From: Clostridiales bacterium
Lineage (GTDB): Bacteria; Bacillota; Clostridia; Christensenellales; CAG-314
DNA: 64,000 nt
Direction: 5' to 3'
Assembly: GCA_022508345.1 (NCBI GenBank)
Contig: JAFLVK010000001.1
Location: 356,371 to 420,370, forward strand
The notes under the pieces were generated by a model that made no database searches, was not told where the DNA came from, and worked only from the letters and a program-made list of their open reading frames with translations. The translations under genes and the position numbers were made by a program. Positions 32,824 to 42,524 of this stretch are shown here, piece by piece; positions within the stretch are counted from its first letter, which is position 1, and each line of letters opens with the position of its first letter.

Positions 32824-35295
32824 TTAATCTGTTCGGAGGCAGGTTACCGGGTCCTTGCGCGACGCGACGATTGCAGGTACCAAGCCCGCAAGCAAAGTCA
32901 AGCCGATGGAAAGCAAAAGCATGCCCAGTATAATTTCGGCGGAGAACAGCACTATGCCGTAAACGCCCATAAGCGCATTGATAACGATGTTGACGATAAT
33001 GCCGATAATTATCGAGAAGCCCACGCCAAGCAAGCCCGCCATAGAACCGATAATTACCGTTTCGCTGTTGAATATGCTTGCAATATCCACCTTGCGCGCG
33101 CCGATACTGCGCAGCACGCCAATTTCCTTGGTGCGCTCCACTACCGACGTGTAGGTAATGATACTTATCATAACGGTAGACACCACAAGCGATATTGCCG
33201 AAAATGCAATCAACACGTAGCTGATTACGTCAATAACGGTGTTTAACACGTTTACTGCCACCTGGGTGTAGTCGGTGTACACCACGACGTTGTCGGGGTT
33301 GAGCTCGTTCCACCTGTTGAGATAGTTTGCTATCTGCATCTTGGACGAGGCGTTTTTGGGGTAGATTGCTATCGCCGTGGGTGAAGCGTACGCACCGATA
33401 TTTTTCAGCGCCTCTATGTACAGTTGCTCCTTGGTGGTCATGCCGTAGTTGGACAAATCGGGGAAGCTGTAGCCTGAAAACACGTCCTTGTCGGTGTTTT
33501 CCAGCTGCGCCAAGCTAACCTGCGACTGTAACGAATCGCTCAACACAAAGTCCGTCAATTCCGGCAGATACGCCAAGCCCGATTGCAACCACATTGTTGC
33601 CTTGTCGTTTTTTGGGCGCAAAACGCTTACAATCTTGAGCGTCACGGCGTAGTCGCTATCTGCAAGATTCGCGTACTTGGTGGCGTTTGCGTTGTCCGAT
33701 GAGGTAAACCAGCCGTTGCTACCCCTGGTGTACCAGCCGTCGTTTAGTATCAGCTTGTACTCCTTGCCCACAATTTCCGAATAGGGAATTTCCTTGGGTA
33801 GCTCATCGTTTTTCTTTTCCATAAGCCCGAGATTTTCCAACGCCGAAGTGGAAAGACGGTTGTACCTGTCCACAACTATGGACACCTCTGTGTAATCTTT
33901 CGGGTAACCGTTGCCGACGTAATCGGTAGGTTCCCCGTCGTCGCCCAGCTTGTACAGCACGCTGTAGTTGTCCTCGACAAGCTCGGCGTTGCTTATCATT
34001 TGTCGCGCATAGGTGGACCAACGGTTTCGGCGAACGTATTTGCCTGTGTTTGCGTTCAGCTGCAACACGTTCATCTTGACACTGTAGGTGAAGTTGACTG
34101 CGTTCACCCAACCGACGTTCATGTTGTTGATGTATTGGATGTACTGCTCGCTGAGGTTGTTGTTGACAACCATGCTACTGAACATGTTGCCATTGTACGG
34201 CACAACGCCCGTGGTGTCCTTGGGGTACGGCTTGCCACCCGTAACATCGCCAATGACATCGTAAATTTTGTTGACGTCGTATGCCGTTTCCGTAATGGTA
34301 ATGGCTGTGTCGCCAACCGCTTCCGACTGCATGTTTAGTACGAAACGGTCCATGCCTGCAGATATTGCAAGCACTATCGTTATGCCGAAGATACCTATGC
34401 TGCCTGCAAAGCTCGTCCAAAAGGTGCGACCCTTTTTGGCATTGAGGCTGCGGGCGGATATCACAAACGCCGTCCACAGCGACATTCCACGTCTTTGGCG
34501 TTTCGGCCTTTTAACAGATTTAGCTTGACTTGCGCTGTCAGCTTGTGAGGCATTCTCCGTTGCTGCTTCAACTACCGTTTGCTGTGCGGCTAGGTCCTGT
34601 TCACATTCCTTTTCGGAGTAAGCGTTGCTGTCTCCCACAAGTTCACCGTCAAACAAATTGACAATGCGCGTAGAGTACTTCTCGGCAAGCTCGCCGTTGT
34701 GCGTAACCATGATTACCAAACGGTCTTGGGCAATTTCCTTCAACAGCTCCATTACCTGCACGCCCGTTTCGCTGTCCAATGCACCTGTGGGCTCGTCTGC
34801 CAAGATTATGTCGGGGTCGTTAACGATAGCGCGCGCAATGGCTACACGTTGCATTTGTCCGCCGGAAAGCTGATTGGGGCGTTTTTTGAGTTGGTCACCC
34901 AGCCCCACCTTTTCCAATGCCAAACGCGCCTTTTTGATGCGCTCTTCCTTGGCTTCGCCTGCAATGGACAGCGCCAGCGTCACGTTATCAAGCACGTTCA
35001 TGTGCGGTATGAGGTTATAGCTTTGGAATACAAAGCCTATCGAACGGTTGCGGTATGCGTCCCAGTCGGAATCGTTAAACCCCTTGGTGCTTTTGCCATT
35101 GATGACAAGGTCGCCGTCGCTGTACCTGTCCAGCCCGCCTATGATATTGAGCATGGTCGTCTTTCCGCAACCGGAGGGTCCAAGTATGGACACAAATTCG
35201 TTTTTGCGGAAGTTTAGCGACACGCCCTTTAAGGCATGAACAGTCAACTCATTGGTGACTTTGTAATCTTTTTTGATGTGTTTTAGTTGCAGCAT
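32824..35295 (-). CDS. MacB-like ABC transporter, ATPase fused to FtsX-type permease
   Basis: 823 residues. About 1-230 is an ABC ATPase with [23 protein letters not shown] and [12 protein letters not shown] Ser/Ala/Lys-rich linker (230-270) is followed by a membrane helix (~290-312), a ~330-residue extracytoplasmic domain, and three C-terminal helices with [19 protein letters not shown], the FtsX/MacB loop. This is a mechanotransmission-type ABC protein, the sort used for peptide or lipoprotein extraction and antimicrobial resistance. Substrate unknown. The rpsF -35 box lies 16 bp after its stop. Confidence 0.9.
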   Translation of the reverse strand: MLQLKHIKKDYKVTNELTVHALKGVSLNFRKNEFVSILGPSGCGKTTMLNIIGGLDRYSDGDLVINGKSTKGFNDSDWDAYRNRSIGFVFQSYNLIPHMNVLDNVTLALSIAGEAKEERIKKARLALEKVGLGDQLKKRPNQLSGGQMQRVAIARAIVNDPDIILADEPTGALDSETGVQVMELLKEIAQDRLVIMVTHNGELAEKYSTRIVNLFDGELVGDSNAYSEKECEQDLAAQQTVVEAATENASQADSASQAKSVKRPKRQRRGMSLWTAFVISARSLNAKKGRTFWTSFAGSIGIFGITIVLAISAGMDRFVLNMQSEAVGDTAITITETAYDVNKIYDVIGDVTGGKPYPKDTTGVVPYNGNMFSSMVVNNNLSEQYIQYINNMNVGWVNAVNFTYSVKMNVLQLNANTGKYVRRNRWSTYARQMISNAELVEDNYSVLYKLGDDGEPTDYVGNGYPKDYTEVSIVVDRYNRLSTSALENLGLMEKKNDELPKEIPYSEIVGKEYKLILNDGWYTRGSNGWFTSSDNANATKYANLADSDYAVTLKIVSVLRPKNDKATMWLQSGLAYLPELTDFVLSDSLQSQVSLAQLENTDKDVFSGYSFPDLSNYGMTTKEQLYIEALKNIGAYASPTAIAIYPKNASSKMQIANYLNRWNELNPDNVVVYTDYTQVAVNVLNTVIDVISYVLIAFSAISLVVSTVMISIITYTSVVERTKEIGVLRSIGARKVDIASIFNSETVIIGSMAGLLGVGFSIIIGIIVNIVINALMGVYGIVLFSAEIILGMLLLSIGLTLLAGLVPAIVASRKDPVTCLRTD

Positions 35296-35302
35296 TTTTC
35301 CT

Positions 35303-36070
35303 CTATTCAGATAAGAAATCTATTATATCCTTGATAAGCAAATCAGCGTGGTTGGTGTACAGCATGGCGTGCCCGATATCCTCGTAAATCTTGTTTTGAG
35401 CGTTGACAAAGTGCTCCAAAACGTACTTGACCGACTTGTGCGGTACAAGCTCGTCCAACCTGCCCCACAACACCAGTATTGGCGTTTGCAGGGGCTTGTT
35501 GCTTTCCACCAACTTGTTGCAGCTCTTGATAATCTTGCGAAATACGTTGTACACGCGCGGGGTGAGCATCCTGTCCTTGTTGACGTTGCCTCTCAGTATG
35601 TTTATGCTTGTGGCAACATTTTCGAAATAGGAGGTAAACACCTTTTTTATTTCGTAGCCCTTTTCCACAATGCTCTCCTCCGATTCGTTGTCAAGCAAGG
35701 GCTTTAAGCCGTGTTCGCCGTAGAACTTGATTGTTTCCAACGGCATAAGAAAATTGATGTACTTGTTGGCAGGCGCCAAAAGCACTGCGCGATGCACGTC
35801 TCGCTGCGAACACAGCCAGGTTGTTAGCGCACCGCCCATTGAAAAGCCCACTACGTCCACCTGATCGTGGGCGGCTCGCAGCTTGTCGTAGGCGGACAGC
35901 ACGGTTTTCAAGGTGTCGTCTACGTTGAACTCGTCCAGTGTCGAATCGCCGTTGTGCCCGGGGATTTCCACCGCAAGCACCTCGTCGTAGCATTCGAAGT
36001 GGTCGTACAGCTTGCCGAAGTCCTCCTTGACGGTCAAAAATCCGTGTATTGTCATTACTGCTTTGCTCAA
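35303..36070 (-). CDS. Alpha/beta hydrolase, esterase/lipase type
   Basis: 255 residues. VVGFSMGGALTTWL supplies the GxSxG nucleophile elbow; the later LVLWGRLDELVPH holds the acid and DIGHAMLY the catalytic His. Short, no signal peptide; similar in plan to carboxylesterase Est or monoacylglycerol lipases. Lies 3 nt after ung and 7 nt before the MacB-like gene. Confidence 0.85.
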   Translation of the reverse strand: MSKAVMTIHGFLTVKEDFGKLYDHFECYDEVLAVEIPGHNGDSTLDEFNVDDTLKTVLSAYDKLRAAHDQVDVVGFSMGGALTTWLCSQRDVHRAVLLAPANKYINFLMPLETIKFYGEHGLKPLLDNESEESIVEKGYEIKKVFTSYFENVATSINILRGNVNKDRMLTPRVYNVFRKIIKSCNKLVESNKPLQTPILVLWGRLDELVPHKSVKYVLEHFVNAQNKIYEDIGHAMLYTNHADLLIKDIIDFLSE

Positions 36071-36073
36071 TTT

Positions 36074-36733
36074 TTACCACCTTATCTGTTTATCTTGCTT
36101 TTGAAGAAATTCGTTAGCTTTTGTAAAGTGTCCGCACCCGAAAAATCCGTTGTACGCCGACAGCGGACTGGGGTGAGCTGACGTCAGCACCAAGTGTTGT
36201 GGCGCTGTAATCAGTTGCTTTTTTTCGTAAGCGTTGCGTCCCCACAGCAAAAACACCATGCCCCGTTCGCGCTCGTTGAGATGCTTGATTACCGCGTCAG
36301 TGAAGATTTCCCAGCCCTTGTCCTTGTGCGAATTGGGCTTGCCCTCTTCCACCGTCAGCACAGTGTTCAACAGTAGCACGCCCTGCTTTGCCCACGGCGT
36401 TAAATCACCGCCGACAATTTCCGACCTTTTGCCCGTTTCCTCCTCTATCTCCTTGAAGATGTTGAGTAGACTTTTCGGCGGCGCAATGCCTGCCGGTACG
36501 GAAAAGCTCATACCCATTGCCTGGTGCGGATTGTAATAGGGGTCCTGACCAAGTATCACCACATTTACGTCCTCGTAAGCAGTGTTGTCAAATGCATTTA
36601 GCATAAGCCTTTTGGGCGGGTAAATGCGTTTAGTTGCGTATTCCTGCACCAAAAAACTCTTCAACTGTGCAAAATAGGGCTTGTCAAACTCACGCTTGAA
36701 CAGTTCATCCCAACCGTTATACGTTCTCGTCAT
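36074..36733 (-). CDS. ung: Uracil-DNA glycosylase, family 1
   Basis: Start ATG 36733 gives 219 residues. VVILGQDPYYNPHQAMG has the catalytic Asp and uracil-binding Tyr; LLLNTVLTV and HPSPLSAYNGFFG are the remaining active-site motifs. It removes uracil from DNA. It overlaps the small membrane gene upstream by 17 nt. Confidence 0.96.
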   Translation of the reverse strand: MTRTYNGWDELFKREFDKPYFAQLKSFLVQEYATKRIYPPKRLMLNAFDNTAYEDVNVVILGQDPYYNPHQAMGMSFSVPAGIAPPKSLLNIFKEIEEETGKRSEIVGGDLTPWAKQGVLLLNTVLTVEEGKPNSHKDKGWEIFTDAVIKHLNERERGMVFLLWGRNAYEKKQLITAPQHLVLTSAHPSPLSAYNGFFGCGHFTKANEFLQKQDKQIRW

Positions 36734-36914
36734 TGTGTGTTTCCTTTTCGTCCTGTGTATCGCTGCCCTCACGCTTGACGTAGGTTCTGTTACGCTTTAG
36801 GTTGCGGTAGATGGATATGCACCTGCCAAGTATCGACACGAGCATGACCACCGCCAGCGCAACTATTACCCAAGGCAAAATATTTTGTAAATCTATCGGT
36901 TCTGCAAATAACAT
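36717..36914 (-). CDS. Small single-helix membrane protein
   Basis: 65 residues: a hydrophobic helix at about 12-30, then a basic and finally acidic tail. No family recognised. It overlaps ung by 17 nt and follows galM by 4 nt, so it sits inside an operon; that positioning is the main support that it is real. Confidence 0.55.
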   Translation of the reverse strand: MLFAEPIDLQNILPWVIVALAVVMLVSILGRCISIYRNLKRNRTYVKREGSDTQDEKETHNDENV

Positions 36915-36918
36915 AAGT

Positions 36919-37935
36919 CTATCTTTTTACGCTGAAAATAAATGTCGTCCGAGAGTGGAATTTGTCGCCCTTTTTCAAAATGGGCTGAGCGCAATCGTCG
37001 CGGTTGATAGCGTTGGGATAAAACTGGGTTTCCAAGCAAAAACCTGCGCGTTTGCCGTAAACAGACTTGCCATTTTCGCTAACGAGGAAATTTCCCGTGT
37101 ACAGCTGCATGCCCGGCATGTCGGTGTACACGTCCATCTGAACACCGCTTTTGGTAGAAACAGCCGATGCTGCATGCTCTCCGTCCAAACAGTAACAGTG
37201 ATCGTAGCCATTTGCAAAACGCAACTGCATGTCCTGCTGATCAATATCCCTGCCAATAGGCTTTGAAATACGGAATTCAAACGGAGTGTCGCCCACAAGC
37301 GCACGCTTGGTGGGTATCAACTCTTTGTTGATTTGCAAATAGCTATTGGCGTTGATGTACAAGATGTTGTCCATGGCGTTGCCGTCGCTTTCGCCATTGA
37401 GGTTGAAATAGGCGTGATTTGTGGGGTTGCAAAGTGTGTCCGCGTCGCTTTCCGCGTAGTAGTCGACAAACAGACTGCTTCCGCTAACTGTGTACTTCAC
37501 CCACAGCACAATATTTGCAGGGTAGCCGTCCTCACCGTCCGCTAGTTCGGTGCGTAGCGTTACGCTATTGGCGCGTTCGTCAACTTCCTCCACAGCAAAA
37601 ACCTTGGAATTGAATCCACGCGCCCCGCCGTGCAGGCTGTTTGCGCCGTCGTTTTGCGTCACTTGATAACGCTTGCCGTTGAGCGTAAAGGCTCCGCCTG
37701 CAATGCGATTGGCACAGCGCCCCACAACTGCGCCCATGTAGGTGCCGTTGTGCAGTAGCGACTTAACATCCGTCATGCCAAGAGCTACGTCCACGAGTGC
37801 GCCTGTCTTGTCCGGCACGCGCAAGGACAGCACCGTTGCGCCCAATGTGAGCACGGTAACTTCAATATTGTCCGCCAGCGTGTAAGCGTAAAGCGGGGTA
37901 CCACTGTAGGTTTCAAATAGTTTTTTTGTAATCAT
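36919..37935 (-). CDS. galM: Aldose 1-epimerase (mutarotase)
   Basis: 338 residues. NRIAGGAFTLNGKRY, NSLHGGARGFNSKVF, LCNPTNHAYFNLNGE and GYDHCYCLDG carry the catalytic His and substrate residues of GalM; a C-terminal Glu lies in AGFCLETQFYPNA. It interconverts alpha and beta anomers of sugars. No other galactose gene is close. Confidence 0.95.
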   Translation of the reverse strand: MITKKLFETYSGTPLYAYTLADNIEVTVLTLGATVLSLRVPDKTGALVDVALGMTDVKSLLHNGTYMGAVVGRCANRIAGGAFTLNGKRYQVTQNDGANSLHGGARGFNSKVFAVEEVDERANSVTLRTELADGEDGYPANIVLWVKYTVSGSSLFVDYYAESDADTLCNPTNHAYFNLNGESDGNAMDNILYINANSYLQINKELIPTKRALVGDTPFEFRISKPIGRDIDQQDMQLRFANGYDHCYCLDGEHAASAVSTKSGVQMDVYTDMPGMQLYTGNFLVSENGKSVYGKRAGFCLETQFYPNAINRDDCAQPILKKGDKFHSRTTFIFSVKR

Positions 37936-37954
37936 AGATACTTCCCTTCCACCG

Positions 37955-39859
37955 TTACCAAATGGTTACGCGTTTTTCGGGAGCTAGGTACATGCCGTCC
38001 TTTTCCGTTACGTCAAATGCCTTGTACCATTCGGGGAAGTTTCGCGGTTGCATGTTGGCGCGAAGCTCGGCAGGACCGTGCACGTCAACGGACAGCAATA
38101 GCTGCAAATATTCCGGACGGGCTTTCATGCACCACACGCGCGCCCAGTTGCGGAAATACGCCTGATAATCGGCGTTCTTTAGGTGGCTCATCATTTCGAG
38201 AGTTACAGCCATGCCGCCGTTATCTGCAATGTTTTCGCTGACGATGAACTTGCCGTTTACCTTGCCTTGCGGTAATTCGATACCGTCAAATTCCTCTATC
38301 ATGGCGTGGGTACGCTCCTCAAAGCGCTTGAAGTCCTCGTCCGTCCACCAGTTGTTAAGGTTGCCGTTTTCGTCGCACTTAGCGCCGTTGTTGTCGAATG
38401 CGTGGGAAATTTCATGTCCGATAACTGCACCTATACCGCCCAAGTTTTCACTCCTCGACTGCTTGATGGAATAGAAGGGCGCTTGCAATATTGCCGCGGG
38501 GAAGGTAATGTCGTTGCTTGTGGGGCTGTAGCAAGCGTTTACCATGTGTCCGGGCATGGGCCACTCGGTGCGGTCTACGTCCTTGTACAGCTTTGAGTTG
38601 TTGTCCACTGTGCGGATATGTCCCAAAACTTCCATTGCTTTGTACAAACTGTCGCTTGAGCCAAACGCAAGCTTGTTGTAAATCTCCTTGCATTTGTCGG
38701 GGTAGCCCATTTTGATTACGATAGTTCCAAGCTTCTTGATTGCCTTTTCTTTGGTCTGTTCTGACAGGAAATCGTTTTTCGCAACTCTGCCCTTGTAGGT
38801 CTCGATTATCTCTTTTACAATCTCGACGACGTCTGCCTTTGCCTTTTCGCCGAAATATTTCTTACCGTAGTAAATGCCGACGGGTTCGGAAAATACCGAT
38901 GAAGCCAAACGGTAAGCCTGTTTTTCAATGCTGGGCAACGCAGCCACACCCGACAGCATATTGCTATACGTTGCGCCGATTGCGCGAATCTGTTCGGAAA
39001 GCAGACTCGTTGAACCAATGTATTCCGTGACGTACGCCCAGTGCTTATATTTTTCAAAGTTGTCTGCATTGAACAGCTTGGCAAATCCGTTGAGGAAACG
39101 CGGTTCCGCAACGATTACCTTTTCAGGCAATTTTCCAAACAAATCTTTTGCGAGTTTGACGAAATCGACGGGAGCAAGCAGCTTTGCCACTTCTTCAACC
39201 GACATGGGGTTGTACATTGCGGGGTAATCCGACCACTCCTCGTTGCTCTTGACAAGCGTAGCGATAATAGCGTCAAATTCCAACGCGTCTTTTACGTACT
39301 GCGTTTGTTGTTCGGCAGTCAAGTCGGTAAACGTCAACAACTGCGCTGCCATTCCCTGCCATACGCCGAGAAGGGCGTTTTTCTGTTGCTCCATTTCCGG
39401 CTTGTAGTAGGTTACGTCGGGCAAAATGGCGCTTGGTCCAAATAGCATCAGGGCGTGATGCAACGAATCTTTGAAATCGACCGTAACCTCAAGCGAAAAG
39501 GGCAAATTTATTCTGTGAGAAACGAATTCGCTCAAAGCAGTATTGAAATCGCTGATACTGCCAAGGCTTTCGATTTTATGCAGTCTTTCCATGACGGGAG
39601 CAACGCCCTCGGCATTTCTCTTTTCGGTGTTTTTGACAAGTTTGTAAAGTTCCACCGCTTTTTTGACGTTTTCGTCAGGGCATTTCATTTTGCCTGCCGC
39701 CATTTTGTTGAAATCGCCAATTAACAGCTTTTCAACGTCTTGGTCCAAATCGGCAAAGCCGCCGATACGTGGTTTGTCGTCGGGTATAACTGCGTTGTCA
39801 ATCCACTCTTTGTTTACGTGTAGGTACAAATCGTCTTGCACTCTTATTTCTTTTTTCAT
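37955..39859 (-). CDS. pepO: M13 family (neprilysin/PepO-type) metallopeptidase
   Basis: 634 residues. VIGHEISHAFD gives H482, E483 and H486; the second Glu is in ENIADNGG (near 542) and NACYSPTSNDITFPAAIL is the substrate-binding NAFY-like segment. No signal peptide, so probably an intracellular oligopeptidase as in other Gram-positive PepO proteins. It forms a peptidase-rich stretch with the M32 gene downstream on the same strand. Confidence 0.95.
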   Translation of the reverse strand: MKKEIRVQDDLYLHVNKEWIDNAVIPDDKPRIGGFADLDQDVEKLLIGDFNKMAAGKMKCPDENVKKAVELYKLVKNTEKRNAEGVAPVMERLHKIESLGSISDFNTALSEFVSHRINLPFSLEVTVDFKDSLHHALMLFGPSAILPDVTYYKPEMEQQKNALLGVWQGMAAQLLTFTDLTAEQQTQYVKDALEFDAIIATLVKSNEEWSDYPAMYNPMSVEEVAKLLAPVDFVKLAKDLFGKLPEKVIVAEPRFLNGFAKLFNADNFEKYKHWAYVTEYIGSTSLLSEQIRAIGATYSNMLSGVAALPSIEKQAYRLASSVFSEPVGIYYGKKYFGEKAKADVVEIVKEIIETYKGRVAKNDFLSEQTKEKAIKKLGTIVIKMGYPDKCKEIYNKLAFGSSDSLYKAMEVLGHIRTVDNNSKLYKDVDRTEWPMPGHMVNACYSPTSNDITFPAAILQAPFYSIKQSRSENLGGIGAVIGHEISHAFDNNGAKCDENGNLNNWWTDEDFKRFEERTHAMIEEFDGIELPQGKVNGKFIVSENIADNGGMAVTLEMMSHLKNADYQAYFRNWARVWCMKARPEYLQLLLSVDVHGPAELRANMQPRNFPEWYKAFDVTEKDGMYLAPEKRVTIW

Positions 39860-39886
39860 AGTGACTGCTCCTTTACATGTATTTTA

Positions 39887-41005
39887 TTATTTTTTAGGTT
39901 TTGGGCCGTTGAAGGTGTAATATGAACATTTTATGCCCGCATTGTAGATGTAGCGCTTTTTGTCGGCGCGGCGACCGAAGTCGCGTTCGAATGTTTCAAC
40001 GGGGGAGAGGAAGTAGAAGTTCCACTTGTCTAGCGCGCGGTACAGCTTGCCCATATCTCGCGCTATTTGCCTTGCCTGCTCGATATCCCCAAGCCTTTCG
40101 CCATATGGCGGGTTGCTTATATTCACTCCGTAGCTTGACTTGGACACAAATTCGCGTGCATCGCGCAGGTTGAACTTGATGTATTTGTCTACGCCTGCCT
40201 GCTTTGCGTGAAATTCCGCAATTTCAATGGCCTTTTCCGAAATGTCTCCGCCGATAATCTGCAAATCGCGCTCCACCCTCACGTCGTTAGCTTCCTGCAA
40301 TGCAAGCGCGTAAGCGTTAGCATCGACGCAACCCCACTGCTGATATGCGAACTTGCGGTTTAACCCGGGCGCAATCTTCAACGCTTTCATGGCTGCCTCA
40401 ATGGGCAATGTGCCGCTTCCGCAAAACAAGTCGGTAAATGTCTTGTCGGGGTTCCACACGGACAGGTCAATCAAAGCCGAAGCCGTTGTTTCCTTTAGCG
40501 GAGCGTCGTAGGGCTTTACGCGATAGCCGCGTTTGTGCAGCCCAACGCCCGTAGTGTCCAGGTTGACGGAGCACACGTCGTCGGTGATGTCCAGCTCCAC
40601 CCTGTACTCCTCGTCGCTTTCAATCAGCACACCGTATTTCTGTTGCAAAACGGATACAATGGCCTTTTTGCCCACTGCCTGTATCGAGTGATGTGCAAAC
40701 AGTTTGCTGTTGACTGCCTTTGTAATCACCGTTACGCGGCCGTTTTTGCTTACTAGCTCCCACCATGGAACAGAAGCAACCCCAGCGTACAGCTCGTCGA
40801 AATCGTTTGCGGGGAACTGGGCTAGCTGAATCAACACACGTTCGCCACTGCGCAAAAACATGTTGAGGCGTGCAACGTCATTGAAGCTGCAACCCTCCAC
40901 CGCTATTCGCCCGTTGATTGCACGCGTGTCGGGGTAACCCAGCATATCAAGTTGTCTTTTTACCACCGCCTCTATGCCTGTGGCGGCGGGAATAAGTAGT
41001 TTCAT
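39887..41005 (-). CDS. THUMP-domain RNA methyltransferase, RlmL/YpsC-like
   Basis: 372 residues. An N-terminal THUMP region (about 45-155) is followed by a Rossmann methyltransferase: TFTDLFCGSGTLPIEAA is motif I and ISNPPYGERLGD the NPPY motif. Family members methylate N2 of a guanosine in 23S rRNA (G2445 for RlmL). Starts 6 nt after the M32 gene. Confidence 0.9.
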   Translation of the reverse strand: MKLLIPAATGIEAVVKRQLDMLGYPDTRAINGRIAVEGCSFNDVARLNMFLRSGERVLIQLAQFPANDFDELYAGVASVPWWELVSKNGRVTVITKAVNSKLFAHHSIQAVGKKAIVSVLQQKYGVLIESDEEYRVELDITDDVCSVNLDTTGVGLHKRGYRVKPYDAPLKETTASALIDLSVWNPDKTFTDLFCGSGTLPIEAAMKALKIAPGLNRKFAYQQWGCVDANAYALALQEANDVRVERDLQIIGGDISEKAIEIAEFHAKQAGVDKYIKFNLRDAREFVSKSSYGVNISNPPYGERLGDIEQARQIARDMGKLYRALDKWNFYFLSPVETFERDFGRRADKKRYIYNAGIKCSYYTFNGPKPKK

Positions 41006-41011
41006 ACCGCT

Positions 41012-42514
41012 TTACTTAGAGTATTTATTTATCAGATACTCCACGTAGTAATCGGGGTTGAAGTCCTCACCCGTAGCCAGGCGCAGTATCTCGTCGGGGT
41101 ACTTGGATGCGCCGTACTTGTGGATATGGTCTTTCAGCCAAGCGTTGATTTTCTTGGTTGTTTTTGTCTTGAGGCTGGCTTCCACGTCGAAGTCCTTGCT
41201 CATGTAGTGATACAGCTGCGCCGCAATTGCACTGCCCAGCGCATATGTGGGGAAGTAACCGAAGTTACCGTACGCCCAGTGCACGTCCTGAAGCACGCCC
41301 AATGTGTCCGTAGGCGGTGTGATACCGAAGTACTCGGTGAACTTCCTGTTCCAGTATTTGGGCAAGTCCTTTACTTCAAGCTCGCCTGCAATTACCTTTT
41401 GCTCAATTTCGTAGCGTAGCATGATGTGCAGCGGATAGGTCAGCTCGTCCGCTTCGGTACGGATAAAGCTTGCTTCCACTCTGTTTATGTAAGCAACGAA
41501 ATCGTCCAGCGTTACATTGTCCAGTTGCGGAGCAAATACCTGTTGCAGCTTGCCGAAATGCACCTGCCAAAACGCACGGCTACGTCCAATTATATTTTCG
41601 TAAAAGCGCGATTGACTTTCGTGCAGTCCCAGGCTTGCGCCACCGCTGCAAAACGTGCCGTTTAGCGTCGGGTCGCACTGACGTTCGTAGGTTGCGTGTC
41701 CCGTTTCGTGAATAGCAGAGAAAATGGCGGATACAAGGCTGTCCTCGTAGTAGTGATTTGTTATGCGTACGTCCTCTGTGCCGAAACCGCTTGTAAAGGG
41801 GTGTTCGCTTTCCTTCATTATTCCGCGGCTCTTGTCGAAGCACATAACGTCCCTGAGATATTCGCAAAATTCGCGTTGCTTTTCTTTAGCAAATGTTTGC
41901 TTGGTCCATTCGGGCACTTCTGTGGGATTTGCCGTCATTTTCTTTACAAATGGGACAAGCTTTTTGCGCAATACATTGAAAAACTTGTCGTACTTTGCCT
42001 GATTGTAATGAGGCTCGTACATATCCAACAGTACGTCGTAGCCCTTTACTGTGTCCGTTGCCAGCCACACCGTCTGTTTGCGGCAAAACTCCACAATCTT
42101 TTCAAGATAGGGGCGGAAAAGCTCGAAATCGTTTTCGTTTTTCGCGCGCACATACATTGGATACGCCTTGGCAGACAGCTCGCTGTACGCCATGTATTCT
42201 TCAACGGGAATCTTCTTGGTGTCGGCAATGTTTTTGTACACCACCTCTATTTCGTGGCGCAAAACACTGTCCAGTTCATCACGGTGTTCATACAGTACGC
42301 CCACAGCGCGTTCGTATTCCGGGTCTGTTGTCAGGTTGTAGCTCATTTCGGAAATTACTGCAGCCTGTTCGCTATTTGCCAGTATGCTGTTTTCCGCTGC
42401 GTCCGTTTGCGTATCCCAACCGATAACAAAATCGACATAGTGCATTGCCAGTATCTTTTTGCGTTGTTCAAGATAAAAGCCCATTTCCTTTTGTATGTTA
42501 GGTTCCTTGTGCAT
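41012..42514 (-). CDS. M32 family carboxypeptidase (Taq type)
   Basis: 500 residues. HETGHATYERQ gives H269, E270 and H273; DVRITNHYYED, LHESQSRFYENIIGRSRAFW (third ligand Glu) and IRTEADELTYPLHIMLRYE are the diagnostic M32 motifs. It is a metal-dependent carboxypeptidase with broad specificity, probably in peptide use. Confidence 0.95.
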   Translation of the reverse strand: MHKEPNIQKEMGFYLEQRKKILAMHYVDFVIGWDTQTDAAENSILANSEQAAVISEMSYNLTTDPEYERAVGVLYEHRDELDSVLRHEIEVVYKNIADTKKIPVEEYMAYSELSAKAYPMYVRAKNENDFELFRPYLEKIVEFCRKQTVWLATDTVKGYDVLLDMYEPHYNQAKYDKFFNVLRKKLVPFVKKMTANPTEVPEWTKQTFAKEKQREFCEYLRDVMCFDKSRGIMKESEHPFTSGFGTEDVRITNHYYEDSLVSAIFSAIHETGHATYERQCDPTLNGTFCSGGASLGLHESQSRFYENIIGRSRAFWQVHFGKLQQVFAPQLDNVTLDDFVAYINRVEASFIRTEADELTYPLHIMLRYEIEQKVIAGELEVKDLPKYWNRKFTEYFGITPPTDTLGVLQDVHWAYGNFGYFPTYALGSAIAAQLYHYMSKDFDVEASLKTKTTKKINAWLKDHIHKYGASKYPDEILRLATGEDFNPDYYVEYLINKYSK

Positions 42515-42524
42515 ATAAAACTCC